DNA from: Bacteroidia bacterium
GTDB taxonomy: Bacteria; Bacteroidota; Bacteroidia; Bacteroidales; UBA932
Direction: 5' to 3'
Length of the DNA stretch: 64,000 nt
Assembly (NCBI GenBank): GCA_009929175.1
Contig: SABC01000001.1
Location: 42,593-106,592 of the forward strand
Shown here: one piece after another, positions 28,860-38,448 of the stretch
Layout: every line of letters starts with the position of its first letter
How positions within the stretch are numbered: position 1 is the stretch's first letter
Position numbers and translations under genes: made by a program
Notes under the pieces: model-generated
Seen by the model: the letters and a program-made list of their open reading frames with translations, nothing else
Told to the model about the DNA's origin: nothing
Database searches by the model: none

Positions 28860-29649
28860 CTTTGGAAGGAAAATCAACTACCTGAGGATATCTGTCACGG
28901 ACAGGTGTAATCTCAGGTGTATCTACTGTATGCCACCCGAAGGGGTCAAGCTGATTGACCATGGCAAGATCCTGACTTACGATCAGATTGCTGATTTCAC
29001 TCGCGTTGCAGTATCCAAAGGAATCGACAAAGTCCGTATTACCGGCGGGGAACCCCTCGTCAGAAAAAATATAGCGACACTTGTAAAAATGCTCTCCTCA
29101 ATACAAGGGATCAAAGACCTCTCAATGACCACCAACGGCATCCTGCTTGAGGAGTATGCCCACACATTGAAAGAGTCAGGACTGATGAGGGTAAATGTCA
29201 GCCTGGACACAATGGACCCTGCAAAATACAAAGAGGTCACAAGGGGTGGAGATCTCTTTGCTGTGTTACGAGGGTTGGTTGCAGCAAAAGCTGCAGGGCT
29301 GAGCCCGGTAAAGATCAATTGTGTTGTAGAGCAAAACAGGCACGAAGCCGACGCTGTGGATGTAGCCGGTTTTACAGACAAGATGGGATACCAGGTAAGG
29401 TTCATCCCAAAGATGGATCTGGAAAGCGGTAGTTTTGGAGTTGTGGATGGTGGCAACGGTGGTGATTGTGCAGCATGCAACAGACTCCGGCTGACCCCTT
29501 CGGGAATGCTCAAACCTTGCCTTTTCAACGACATGGAGCTGGACATCCTGAGCTTGGGTTACGCAACAGCCATTGAAGCCGCCATTGCAGCCAAACCATC
29601 CAAAGGCAAATGCAACCATACAGGAAACTTTTACAATATCGGGGGATAA
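28849..29649 (+). CDS. moaA: MoaA-like radical SAM protein, compact form
   Basis: NYLRISVTDRCNLRCIYCMPPEGV, RITGGEPLVRKN, second cluster CAACNRLRLTPSGMLKPCLF, C-terminal GG; start moved from ORF start 28735 to MVDSFGRKINYLR. Confidence 0.85.
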   Translation: MVDSFGRKINYLRISVTDRCNLRCIYCMPPEGVKLIDHGKILTYDQIADFTRVAVSKGIDKVRITGGEPLVRKNIATLVKMLSSIQGIKDLSMTTNGILLEEYAHTLKESGLMRVNVSLDTMDPAKYKEVTRGGDLFAVLRGLVAAKAAGLSPVKINCVVEQNRHEADAVDVAGFTDKMGYQVRFIPKMDLESGSFGVVDGGNGGDCAACNRLRLTPSGMLKPCLFNDMELDILSLGYATAIEAAIAAKPSKGKCNHTGNFYNIGG

Positions 29650-29655
29650 AATACT

Positions 29656-30117
29656 ATGGAAAACAAAAAACTTACACATCTGGACAACGACGGGAATGCA
29701 AACATGGTGGATGTTGGTCAAAAAGCAATTACCGCACGCAGCGCATCGGCTTCGGGCCATATATCACTCTCTGAAAACACAATTGAACTGATTTTGGAGA
29801 ACCGCATAAAAAAAGGATCAGTCCTTACAGTGGCAAAGATTGCCGGCATCATGGCTGCCAAAAAGACCTCGGATATAATTCCGTTATGTCATCCGCTGCT
29901 GCTTAACGTTGCCGATGTCAACCTTACGATTGAAGAAAACGGAGTCAAGGCAGTTTCTTACGTTTCATGCAATGGCAATACCGGAGTCGAGATGGAGGCA
30001 TTGAATGCTGTAAGTTCATCATTACTTACTATCTATGATATGTGCAAAGCAGTCGACAAAGAAATGGTGATTTCCGGAATCAAATTACTTTCAAAAGAAA
30101 AAAAAGAGATACTGTAA
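29656..30117 (+). CDS. moaC: Cyclic pyranopterin monophosphate synthase MoaC
   Basis: MVDVGQKAITARSASASG, IPLCHPLLL, GNTGVEMEALNAVSSSLLTIYDMCKAVDK. Confidence 0.95.
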   Translation: MENKKLTHLDNDGNANMVDVGQKAITARSASASGHISLSENTIELILENRIKKGSVLTVAKIAGIMAAKKTSDIIPLCHPLLLNVADVNLTIEENGVKAVSYVSCNGNTGVEMEALNAVSSSLLTIYDMCKAVDKEMVISGIKLLSKEKKEIL

Positions 30118-30118
30118 A

Positions 30119-31054
30119 ATGGAGAAAAAACTTGAAATAATATCTGTCAACATTTCGTTGGAGAAAGGGACCATAAAAAAACCTGTCGATTCCATAACCT
30201 TGGACAACACCGGGATATCGGGAGATGCACATTCTGGGGATTGGCACAGGCAGGTAAGTTTGCTTTCCAAAGAGAGTATCGACAGCTTTTCCAAAATAAG
30301 CAAACGCAAGCACTTGCCCGGTGAATTTGCCGAGAACATCACCCTGTCGGGAATGAAACTCAACGAAGCCTATCCCGGAGACATCATTAATGGAAAAGGG
30401 ATCGAGATGATGGTAACCCAGATAGGGAAAAAATGTCATGGAGGAGGTTGTGCAGTATTCAGGGAATCCGGCGCTTGTGTAATGCCCAAAGAGGGGATCT
30501 TTGCCAAAGTCACCAAAGGTGGTCGCCTCAAGGCTGGTGATATTCTCACTTATATTCCCAAGGTTATAAACTGTGCCGTAATAACACTCAGCAACAGGGC
30601 ATTCAATGGTGTTTACCCCGACCTGGGAGGGCCGGAGGCAGTTAAGGCTATCAGCGATTTTTTCAAATCCAAAAACAGGGAGTTTCAAACACAATACCAT
30701 TTGCTCCCCGACAACAAAGAGATGCTGGAAAAACTGTTGAATGACCTTAAATTTAACGGTACAGACCTGATATTCACTACAGGAGGCACTGGTATAGGGC
30801 CACAGGACTTTACCCCCGAAATTGCAAAAGGGTTCATAGAAACCGAAATTCCCGGAATAATGGAACACATCCGCACAAAATACGGCAAAGAGATTCCAAA
30901 TGCATTGCTGAGCAGGAGCATTGCCGGAGTAACAGGGAACACTTTCCTGTTTACCCTGCCAGGCAGTGTCAAAGGTGTAAAGGAGTATATGGCAGAGATC
31001 CTGCCGTTGACAGAACATATGATATACATGAGGTTGGGAATTGACACCCACTAA
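30119..31054 (+). CDS. MOSC domain - MogA/MoaB molybdopterin adenylyltransferase fusion
   Basis: N-terminal MOSC-like GISGDAHSGDWHRQVSLLSKESID; C-terminal AVITLSNRAFNGVYPDLGGP and IFTTGGTGIGPQDFTPE. Confidence 0.88.
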   Translation: MEKKLEIISVNISLEKGTIKKPVDSITLDNTGISGDAHSGDWHRQVSLLSKESIDSFSKISKRKHLPGEFAENITLSGMKLNEAYPGDIINGKGIEMMVTQIGKKCHGGGCAVFRESGACVMPKEGIFAKVTKGGRLKAGDILTYIPKVINCAVITLSNRAFNGVYPDLGGPEAVKAISDFFKSKNREFQTQYHLLPDNKEMLEKLLNDLKFNGTDLIFTTGGTGIGPQDFTPEIAKGFIETEIPGIMEHIRTKYGKEIPNALLSRSIAGVTGNTFLFTLPGSVKGVKEYMAEILPLTEHMIYMRLGIDTH

Positions 31055-31080
31055 AAAGCAGATTTACACCCCTTCCATCA

Positions 31081-32085
31081 TCATATCCTTGCAACTGCGA
31101 GGAAAACAGAATGGAGGACAACTGTTGCCACTATCCATAAACGCTCTGCATTCTTAGGATCAAGCCAGGCAAACCGGTACTCAAATCCGTTATGCCGGCA
31201 GGCAACCAAACAATCCCCACAATAGGTACACGTAGCACCTATTTTTTTCTTGGAAAGGCTCTCCGGAGTCAAAGCCATATAGCTGCACTTTGGGATACAA
31301 GCATTGCAGCCGGTGCAATTATCGTTGACCACAAACCCGAAGGGGGATATTTTTTTTGCATACCCCACAATTGTCCCTATGGGGCAGTAAAGGGTGCAAT
31401 TGATCATCATTCCATTGCGTGGAGTTGCAAAAACCACAAGCAACAAACCCAAAACACCTGCAGCAAGGCCACAAAACGTAGCAATTGACGACCCGGTTCC
31501 GGTGATTCTCAAGACCAGTGCTGCCAACACCATGGTTAGCAGGACAACCAGTTTGATCTTCAACTTGTTCTTGAATGCAGCTGATTTCAAAAAACCTCTC
31601 CTTTTTTTACTGCCAATTGATGCCGCATTGGCATCGGCAGCTCCGAAGTAGCATAACTGGCTGCACCACGCAGGACCCGTTAGAAGAATAGTGGATAAAA
31701 AAAGGATGATCATAAACCATGAGCTAAAGCGGTACAACGGAGCAGCAAGGATCATTGCAGGGATTGGAAGGTGCAACTTTCCGGTTAACAAAAAGAGGGA
31801 ATCTGCTGTTACTCCAAGAATTAGCTGTCCATAAAAAAAGAGTGAAAAAAGAGTCCAGGCCCTCAGCCTCCACTTTTTCCTCTCTTCCCTTCCTGCCATC
31901 TTGTAGCAAAGGAATCCCGAATACAACGAAACGCACCCCACTTGAAGCCACCCTCCAATTCCCGGTAAAAGTCTCTCGGCCAATAGCAAAGGGTTTTCTG
32001 GGACGGTATTCACAATAGAAAGAAGAGCAGCAGTAAGCACAAATGCTACTGCTGCAATTCCCGGATTTTTACAGTTGATCCACAC
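31081..32085 (-). CDS. NapH/CcoG-like polytopic membrane 4Fe-4S protein
   Basis: TM segments, CSQLCYFGAADANA, CPIGTIVGYAKK, CTGCNACIPKC and CTYCGDCLVAC. Confidence 0.8.
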   Translation of the reverse strand: MWINCKNPGIAAVAFVLTAALLSIVNTVPENPLLLAERLLPGIGGWLQVGCVSLYSGFLCYKMAGREERKKWRLRAWTLFSLFFYGQLILGVTADSLFLLTGKLHLPIPAMILAAPLYRFSSWFMIILFLSTILLTGPAWCSQLCYFGAADANAASIGSKKRRGFLKSAAFKNKLKIKLVVLLTMVLAALVLRITGTGSSIATFCGLAAGVLGLLLVVFATPRNGMMINCTLYCPIGTIVGYAKKISPFGFVVNDNCTGCNACIPKCSYMALTPESLSKKKIGATCTYCGDCLVACRHNGFEYRFAWLDPKNAERLWIVATVVLHSVFLAVARI

Positions 32086-34570
32086 TCAATGTCTTTTCTA
32101 TATGTCTAATCAAATATTGATTGTGTGCCCTGGTAGAAAAATCTCCCGAAGATGTTCTCTTGAGCCTGTTTAAAAGATCGTTCATCTGCATGAATGCAAT
32201 TGCTGAGCATTCAGTTGCATCCTTAGGATTTGGTGTAGGTTTGGCAACCATACGTCCCGATGCTGCAGCTCCAGTATAAAGATCACAAAGTGCGTGGACA
32301 TAAGTCTTTTGCAATAATCTCTTGTATGTGTCTGTTGGTCTGCCCAAGCCACTCCAGATTGATTTATCGAGCCTGTCAAACAAATCCTTTACAGTAAAAG
32401 CCGATTTGCCCATGGAGGTTTCGGCAGAAACAAGATTCATTATTACCCTGCGGCTAAGCAGGCTGGACAACGCTGTTGCGTAACTTCTTTCCAGGTACGA
32501 CTCGGCCCTGCTGGGAAACTTGTTTAAGTACTCATCGGGAATCAGCCAAACAGGAGTATTGGCAAACAGATGCCTGTGGAGGAAATCCATAGCCTCTTCT
32601 TGCTTCTGCCTTTCTACATTGCGGTAAACATCCCCAGGCATTTCAACGGTTTTGGGATCTTGGTACACACCTCCCACCCATTTGACAACATGACCTATGT
32701 AACGACGGAACTGGTTGTTGACCTCGCTGTGCATTGTCCTGAGGTTCTCATACCCTTCGTTGGGGCTTTTAGTCCATTCGTCCAAATTGCTCATCACGTA
32801 TTTAAGATTCCGGATACCCAGCTCGTTGGTCTCCATTTGATTCTCACCAAGGTCTTCGGCCTGCAAACGAGGATCGCTGGCACTGCTTTCGGTGCCAAAC
32901 TGGAATTTGGGATCTTTGGTTTTCTCGATTATCCAGCTGTTTATCTTTGGAAGCTCTTTGATAGGATCGTCAATCTCGGGAAATCTCCTGTAACCCCACT
33001 CGATGCACCAGTAATCGTAATGACTTATGCGAGGGAACAGCAGCTCCCTTGGTATATTGTCCTCGGGTTGGGCTACAAAGTTAAACCTTGAGTAATCCAT
33101 GATTGAGGTGGTATGACCGTTCTCTCTCAGGAATTCGGGATCCCTCAGCTGTTTTGCTGTATAGAATGCGGTTCCGGCAAAATTATGCCTCATTCCAAGT
33201 GTATGGCCTACCTCGTGGGAAGAGACAAAACGGATAAGCTGTCCCATAAGCTCGGTGTCGAACAACATTTTACGTGCACCCGGATCGGATGGCGAACACT
33301 GTATAAAATACCAGTTTCTCACCAAAGACATTACATTGTGGTACCAGTTTATATGGCTCTCAATGATCTCTCCCGAACGGGGATCGTTCACGTGAGGACC
33401 GCTTGCATTGGGAATCTCCGAAGGCTTGTAAACTATTGCAGAGTAACGGGCATCTTCCAGGGACCACTCTGGATCCTCTTCGGGTGTAGGAGCCCTTTTA
33501 CCAATGATTGCATTTTTGAATCCTGCCTTTTCAAAAACAGGTTGCCAGTCGTTTACACCTTGGATCAAAAAAGGAACCCACTCCTCAGGAGTTGCAGGAT
33601 CTATGTAAAAAACAATAGGTTTTGCAGGCTCTACAAGTTCCCCCCTTTTGTACTTTTCAACATCTTCGGGCCTGGGTTCCAGACGCCATCTGGTAATCAT
33701 TCTGATATCTTTTACTCCCTGTGGGTTTTGGTCAAAATCGGTATATCCGGTCGTAAAATAACCAACCCTGTCATCGGAATATCTTGGAGTCATCGGCTCT
33801 TTGGGTAACAGGACAAAAGAGTTGTTCAGTTCATATGTTGCAGTTTCGCCTCTGTCCGAACGCATGTAGGTTTTAACTGTCTTTACCTCGGTGTTGATTG
33901 GGTATGTGGTTATATCCGAAACATAACTGCTCTCCCTCTGGATAGAACCCAGCTTGAAAGCAGCTTTGCTTGCTTTCCGGAAAAAGAGAGACTCCGAATC
34001 AGTCCCAAAGAAATCGGTGACATCGATCAGGTTGTCCTTTTTGTCGGCCGATTGTGCCTTGATTTCGAATGTAGCGGCAATTGCAGCCAGGTTGGACCGG
34101 AGTACTGCCTCGTACATGGCTTGGGTGCTGTCTTTGGAACGCTCCCTGTTGTAAGTTTTCCTCAGGAAAATCTTATTATCGGGCCCCCTTTCAAAACGGA
34201 ACACACCCGAGTTGAGTTGGTCCCCGGCATAACCGTCAAAGCTGGAACGGATACCTTCGGCAGCTTTGGAAATCCTTGTAACCATTATGATTTCACGTCC
34301 AAAAAGGGAATCATTCACATTGATGAAAAATTTGCCGTCTTGTTTGTAGACTGTAGTTAGCCCCTTCATGGGTTTCACGTCGGGTTTGATGAATTTTTCG
34401 ATGGTTGCCAAACCTTTTGCCTCGGGCTTTTTCACTGAATCTGCACTGTTGTTTTGCTCAGTATTTTGCCGTGAAGCGATATTGGCCTGCCGTCTCGGCT
34501 GCGAGCCAAGGGAGAGTGTCAAAGCCATTAAAATGGCCGTGAGAGTGATTAACTTGTTAAAGCGTTGCAT
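32069..34570 (-). CDS. Secreted zinc-dependent metalloprotease (DUF5117/DUF5118-type zincin)
   Basis: HEVGHTLGMRHNFAGTAF zincin motif; signal peptide; about 830 aa. Confidence 0.88.
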   Translation of the reverse strand: MQRFNKLITLTAILMALTLSLGSQPRRQANIASRQNTEQNNSADSVKKPEAKGLATIEKFIKPDVKPMKGLTTVYKQDGKFFINVNDSLFGREIIMVTRISKAAEGIRSSFDGYAGDQLNSGVFRFERGPDNKIFLRKTYNRERSKDSTQAMYEAVLRSNLAAIAATFEIKAQSADKKDNLIDVTDFFGTDSESLFFRKASKAAFKLGSIQRESSYVSDITTYPINTEVKTVKTYMRSDRGETATYELNNSFVLLPKEPMTPRYSDDRVGYFTTGYTDFDQNPQGVKDIRMITRWRLEPRPEDVEKYKRGELVEPAKPIVFYIDPATPEEWVPFLIQGVNDWQPVFEKAGFKNAIIGKRAPTPEEDPEWSLEDARYSAIVYKPSEIPNASGPHVNDPRSGEIIESHINWYHNVMSLVRNWYFIQCSPSDPGARKMLFDTELMGQLIRFVSSHEVGHTLGMRHNFAGTAFYTAKQLRDPEFLRENGHTTSIMDYSRFNFVAQPEDNIPRELLFPRISHYDYWCIEWGYRRFPEIDDPIKELPKINSWIIEKTKDPKFQFGTESSASDPRLQAEDLGENQMETNELGIRNLKYVMSNLDEWTKSPNEGYENLRTMHSEVNNQFRRYIGHVVKWVGGVYQDPKTVEMPGDVYRNVERQKQEEAMDFLHRHLFANTPVWLIPDEYLNKFPSRAESYLERSYATALSSLLSRRVIMNLVSAETSMGKSAFTVKDLFDRLDKSIWSGLGRPTDTYKRLLQKTYVHALCDLYTGAAASGRMVAKPTPNPKDATECSAIAFMQMNDLLNRLKRTSSGDFSTRAHNQYLIRHIEKTLSVDQL

Positions 34571-34591
34571 AGAGTTATTATTTCATGATAA

Positions 34592-34626
34592 AAAACAAAG
34601 ATATAAAAAATGTCTATCTTTGTTTT
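34592..34626. promoter_or_regulatory. Palindromic divergent promoter region
   Basis: AAAACAAAGATA-N11-TATCTTTGTTTT; TATCTTFG-like -7 box TATCTTTG on both strands (34596-34603 minus, 34615-34622 plus). Confidence 0.6.
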
Positions 34627-34627
34627 G

Positions 34628-35410
34628 ATGGGAGAGTTAAAAAACCTAAGCGCATCAAGGCTGCTGCTGCTTTTCACAGGTGGTGCGGCCCTCCTTTTCA
34701 TAATCGCCCCTATGGCAGGAATGTTCCTATCCCTAAAAGCCCCACACCTCTTTGAAACCATTGCAGACTCAAAAGTAAGCCATAGCATTGGCCTTACCTT
34801 GTCTGTCTCATTCCTTGCAACGCTCTTTTCGTCTGTTTTTGCCATACCCCTGGCCTACGTACTTGCCAGGCGTAACTTTCCCCTGAAAGGACTGGTCGAG
34901 GCACTGATAGATATTCCTGTAGTGATCCCTCACTCTGCAGCCGGAATTGCCCTTTTAGGATTTATTTCCAGGGACTCGGTAGTCGGATCCCTTGCATCAA
35001 AAGCAGGATTCACCCTAATTGGTTCTCCTGTTGCCATTGGTATGGCAATGGCCTTTGTCTCCCTCCCTTTTTTGATCAACGCGGCCAAAGAAGGTTTTGC
35101 AGCAGTCCCGGTAAGGCTGGAACACGCAGCAGCCACCCTTGGTGCCGGGGAGTGGACAATATTCAGCAGGATAACACTTCCACTTGCATCACGTTCGGTG
35201 GTTTCCGGCCTTGTCATGATGTTTGCCCGTGGGATGAGTGAGTTTGGGGCTGTTGTGATAGTTGCATACCACCCTATGACAACCCCCGTACTTATATTTG
35301 ACCGTTTTAACTCCTTTGGGCTGGATTATGCCCGGCCTGTTGCCGCAATATTCATAGTTATAACCCTTTTGCTTTTCTTTGTTTTAAGAGCCTACCAAAA
35401 AAATAGATGA
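34628..35410 (+). CDS. Molybdate/tungstate-type ABC transporter permease
   Basis: ModB/WtpB-like; EHAAATLGAGEWTIFSRITLPLASRSVVSGLVMMFARGMSEFGAVVIVAY. ORF start 34610 overlaps the -7 box, so ATG 34628 is preferred. Confidence 0.85.
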   Translation: MGELKNLSASRLLLLFTGGAALLFIIAPMAGMFLSLKAPHLFETIADSKVSHSIGLTLSVSFLATLFSSVFAIPLAYVLARRNFPLKGLVEALIDIPVVIPHSAAGIALLGFISRDSVVGSLASKAGFTLIGSPVAIGMAMAFVSLPFLINAAKEGFAAVPVRLEHAAATLGAGEWTIFSRITLPLASRSVVSGLVMMFARGMSEFGAVVIVAYHPMTTPVLIFDRFNSFGLDYARPVAAIFIVITLLLFFVLRAYQKNR

Positions 35411-35411
35411 C

Positions 35412-36041
35412 ATGCTGGAAGTAACTAACCTGGAGTACAGTATCGGGAAGTTCAATCTTGGACCTCTTTCAATAAAGCTCGGCAAAGGAGAGTATCTTGC
35501 CATCTTTGGCCCTTCGGGCAGCGGCAAATCCCTCTTTTTGGAACTAATTGCAGGAATCCGGTATCCCGGAAACGGAAGTATAAAGCTCCAAGGGGAGGAG
35601 ATAGCGGGTAAACCTCCTCGTAAAAGGGGAGTATCCTTGCTTTTCCAGGATTACGCTCTTTTCCCGCATCTGAGCGTCAGGGAGAATATCGCCTTCCCGT
35701 TAAAATTGAAAAAGATCTCAAAAGAGAGTGCCGTAAACAAGATAAACGAGATCTGCAGTTATCTCTCCATCGGGCATTTGCTGGATCGTAAGATAGAGGG
35801 ATTGTCGGGAGGAGAACAGCAGAGGGTTGCCTTGGCCAGGGCCATAGCAAACGAGCCAAAGCTTTTGTTGCTGGACGAACCTCTTTCGGCCCTGGATCCG
35901 GAGCTGAGGGAGGAAGCACTCGAACTTCTTAAGCTGGTCAAGAGTTCGGGGATTACCACAATACACGTGACACACAACAGGGAAGAGATCAAAGATCTGG
36001 CAACTTGTATATTAAACTTCACCCAAAATATTAAACCATGA
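35412..36041 (+). CDS. ABC transporter ATP-binding protein, ModC/WtpC-like without TOBE domain
   Basis: FGPSGSGKSLFLELIAG, LSGGEQQRVALARAIANEPKLLLLDEPLSALD; ends soon after the H-loop. Confidence 0.9.
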   Translation: MLEVTNLEYSIGKFNLGPLSIKLGKGEYLAIFGPSGSGKSLFLELIAGIRYPGNGSIKLQGEEIAGKPPRKRGVSLLFQDYALFPHLSVRENIAFPLKLKKISKESAVNKINEICSYLSIGHLLDRKIEGLSGGEQQRVALARAIANEPKLLLLDEPLSALDPELREEALELLKLVKSSGITTIHVTHNREEIKDLATCILNFTQNIKP

Positions 36042-37540
36042 AAAAATTTATTATCCTGCTTACCATTATTCCGGTATTGATAGGCTCCTCCCTTGAGGCA
36101 CAAAACAAAGGAGCAACCTGCTACCAGACGCAGATTGACTCAATCTGCAAAGCTGTATTCGAAGAGTGGAACATTCCCGGAATGGCTGTGGTAGTCATTA
36201 AGGATGGAAAAGAACTCCACCTGGGAGGATACGGGAAAACCTCCTATGACTCCCAAGGCACCAAGGTTACTCCCGAAACCCAATTTGTGATTGCATCTAC
36301 CACAAAAGCGATGACTGCTGCCCTGTTGGCAACACTTGCAGACAAGGGTGAAATCAAATGGGGAGACACAGTCATCAATCACCTTCCCGATTTCAAGCTC
36401 TACGACCCATGGGTCACACAAAATTTTCTGATAAAAGATATCATGGTACACAAAACAGGCTTCCGGGCATACGCAACCGACGACCTGCCCCATTTTGGGT
36501 ATGACAGAGACGAAATCTACACACTATTGCGCCACATTCAGCCTACTTACAGCTTCCGGACCACGTATGCATATAACAATGCAATGTACACCGTAGCTGC
36601 AAAAATCATAGAGAAGTATTACGGGATGAGTTGGGATGATGCAATAGCAAAGTACCTTTTTGAACCCCTCGAAATGCATTCCAGCACAACCGGTAAGAAT
36701 GCCTATCACACCTCTGCCCGGTTGGCAAAAGGGCACCGCCACTTCAAGGATGGAGACAGCATCCGTTTCGAATTACGTAGAGATACAACCAACGGATACA
36801 GGTGGCTTTCGGCAGTTGCACCTGCCGGGTTTGCAGTCACCACAGTAAAGGATATGGGTAATTGGCTGCGCATGCACCTTGGGAAAGGGGAATTCAATGG
36901 CAGGAAGTTCCTCTCAAAGGAGAGCCACAGCTACCTTTTCAATCCTCAGACCATCACCGGTGCAGATTCCGGATCAATCTACAACTATGCTCAGGGATGG
37001 ACGATAGAACAAGGGCCCAACGGCAGGATGGTAAGGCATACCGGCCTTGCATACGGATACACGGCACTTGTAACTTTTTTACCTTCACAAAACCTTGGGA
37101 TTGCAATTCTTACCAATGCCGGCAACACCACTAACCCCCATATGGCAATAGCAAGGGAAGTATCTGAACTGATTGCAGGAACCGACACTCGCGACTGGAG
37201 GAAGCATTATATGGATGCATTCATGAACACTCCTGCAAGAAGGGACGATGCCCGAAAAGAAGACTCAATTGCACCTAAAAGGCTCGATTTATATACCGGT
37301 ACATATTACAAGGCCGATTTTGGCGAAGCCAAGGTAACATTGGAAAACGGCGAGCTCCAATTCTCCATTAAAAAGGTGAACGTTGCTCTCAGCCACAAAA
37401 ACGGGAATGTATTCACAATGGTTGTACCGGGTGCCGGAACAATCGAGGTGGAATTCTTCCCTGGAACAAATGTTCCTTTTGAATCCCTAACCTTCAATAT
37501 CGGAGACCCGATCGGACGCTTTTACAAGAACCCCATTTAG
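36038..37540 (+). CDS. Beta-lactamase-family serine hydrolase with C-terminal DUF3471-like domain
   Basis: VIASTTKAMTAALLA (SxxK), TYAYNNAMYTVA (YxN), C-terminal YTGTYYKADFGEAKVTLENGELQF. Confidence 0.9.
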   Translation: MKKFIILLTIIPVLIGSSLEAQNKGATCYQTQIDSICKAVFEEWNIPGMAVVVIKDGKELHLGGYGKTSYDSQGTKVTPETQFVIASTTKAMTAALLATLADKGEIKWGDTVINHLPDFKLYDPWVTQNFLIKDIMVHKTGFRAYATDDLPHFGYDRDEIYTLLRHIQPTYSFRTTYAYNNAMYTVAAKIIEKYYGMSWDDAIAKYLFEPLEMHSSTTGKNAYHTSARLAKGHRHFKDGDSIRFELRRDTTNGYRWLSAVAPAGFAVTTVKDMGNWLRMHLGKGEFNGRKFLSKESHSYLFNPQTITGADSGSIYNYAQGWTIEQGPNGRMVRHTGLAYGYTALVTFLPSQNLGIAILTNAGNTTNPHMAIAREVSELIAGTDTRDWRKHYMDAFMNTPARRDDARKEDSIAPKRLDLYTGTYYKADFGEAKVTLENGELQFSIKKVNVALSHKNGNVFTMVVPGAGTIEVEFFPGTNVPFESLTFNIGDPIGRFYKNPI

Positions 37541-37812
37541 GGATTCATAAGGTCGTCGTGACGGAAGCTTAGTATTTCGTAAATATGCTCAATAGCGTGG
37601 GCTGCAGGCCCTGCAGGGTCAAGGAATTTGGCCCTGTTGAGGGCATTGATTGCCTCTCCCCACTGCTGCTCCCTTCGCAGTATCCCTCCCATCAGGTACC
37701 ACGCCTCTGCGTTGTCCGGGTTTTTGTCAAGGAATTGCTTGAGCTCGTTATACGCCCTCTGCGTACCCTCCTCCCTCATGAGTTGTTCTATCTCCAGTAA
37801 ATTATCTACCAT
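37537..37812 (-). CDS. Small TPR protein
   Basis: NPDNAEAWYLMGGILRREQQWGEAINALNRAKFLDP; start MVDNLLEIEQ preferred over ORF start 37854, which runs into rnfA. Confidence 0.7.
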   Translation of the reverse strand: MVDNLLEIEQLMREEGTQRAYNELKQFLDKNPDNAEAWYLMGGILRREQQWGEAINALNRAKFLDPAGPAAHAIEHIYEILSFRHDDLMNP

Positions 37813-37837
37813 CTTTCTCTCGTTTACAGTGTGACCC

Positions 37838-38437
37838 TTATACCAAACCTGCAAATCCCATGAAGGCCAGAGCCAGGATACCTGCAGTTATAAGTGCGAT
37901 CGGAGTACCTTTGAATGCTTTAGGAACATTTGCAAGGTCCAATTGTTCACGCAACCCCGCAAAGAGTATCATTGCCAGCCCGAATCCAAGGGCAGTTGCA
38001 ATTGCAAAGACCACTGACTGGGCCATATTGAGCATCGCCGGCTCCCCTCCAAAGGAGAACTCCTTGGATACAACCAGTATAGCCACACCAAGAACAGCAC
38101 AGTTAGTAGTAATCAGCGGTAAAAAAATACCCAAAGCCTGGTAAAGTGATGGACTTATCTTTTTCATGATTATCTCTACCATCTGTACCAGCGAAGCTAT
38201 CACAACAATAAATGTGACAGTTTGCATAAACTCAATCCCTAGCGGGACAAGCACATAATATTGGAGAATATAGGTTACAAGTGTTGCCACCGCCATTACA
38301 AAAGTCACAGCTCCCGACATGCCCGCGGCTGTACTAACTTTGTTTGAGACCCCCAGGAACGGACACACTCCCAAAAACTGGGAGAGTACAATATTGTTGA
38401 CAAAAACTGCCGATATTATTATTAGGATATATTCCAT
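37838..38437 (-). CDS. rnfA: Rnf complex subunit RnfA
   Basis: [22 protein letters not shown]; six TM. Confidence 0.95.
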   Translation of the reverse strand: MEYILIIISAVFVNNIVLSQFLGVCPFLGVSNKVSTAAGMSGAVTFVMAVATLVTYILQYYVLVPLGIEFMQTVTFIVVIASLVQMVEIIMKKISPSLYQALGIFLPLITTNCAVLGVAILVVSKEFSFGGEPAMLNMAQSVVFAIATALGFGLAMILFAGLREQLDLANVPKAFKGTPIALITAGILALAFMGFAGLV

Positions 38438-38448
38438 AATCTGCGGTT

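Noticed and set aside
30080-31051. 323-aa minus-strand ORF covering the whole MOSC-MogA gene
   Set aside because: Shadow ORF: Cys/His/Tyr-rich composition with no domain motif, opposite a clearly recognisable gene.
33113-33808. 231-aa plus-strand ORF opposite the zincin gene
   Set aside because: Antisense to the conserved metalloprotease including the HExxH region; no family features.
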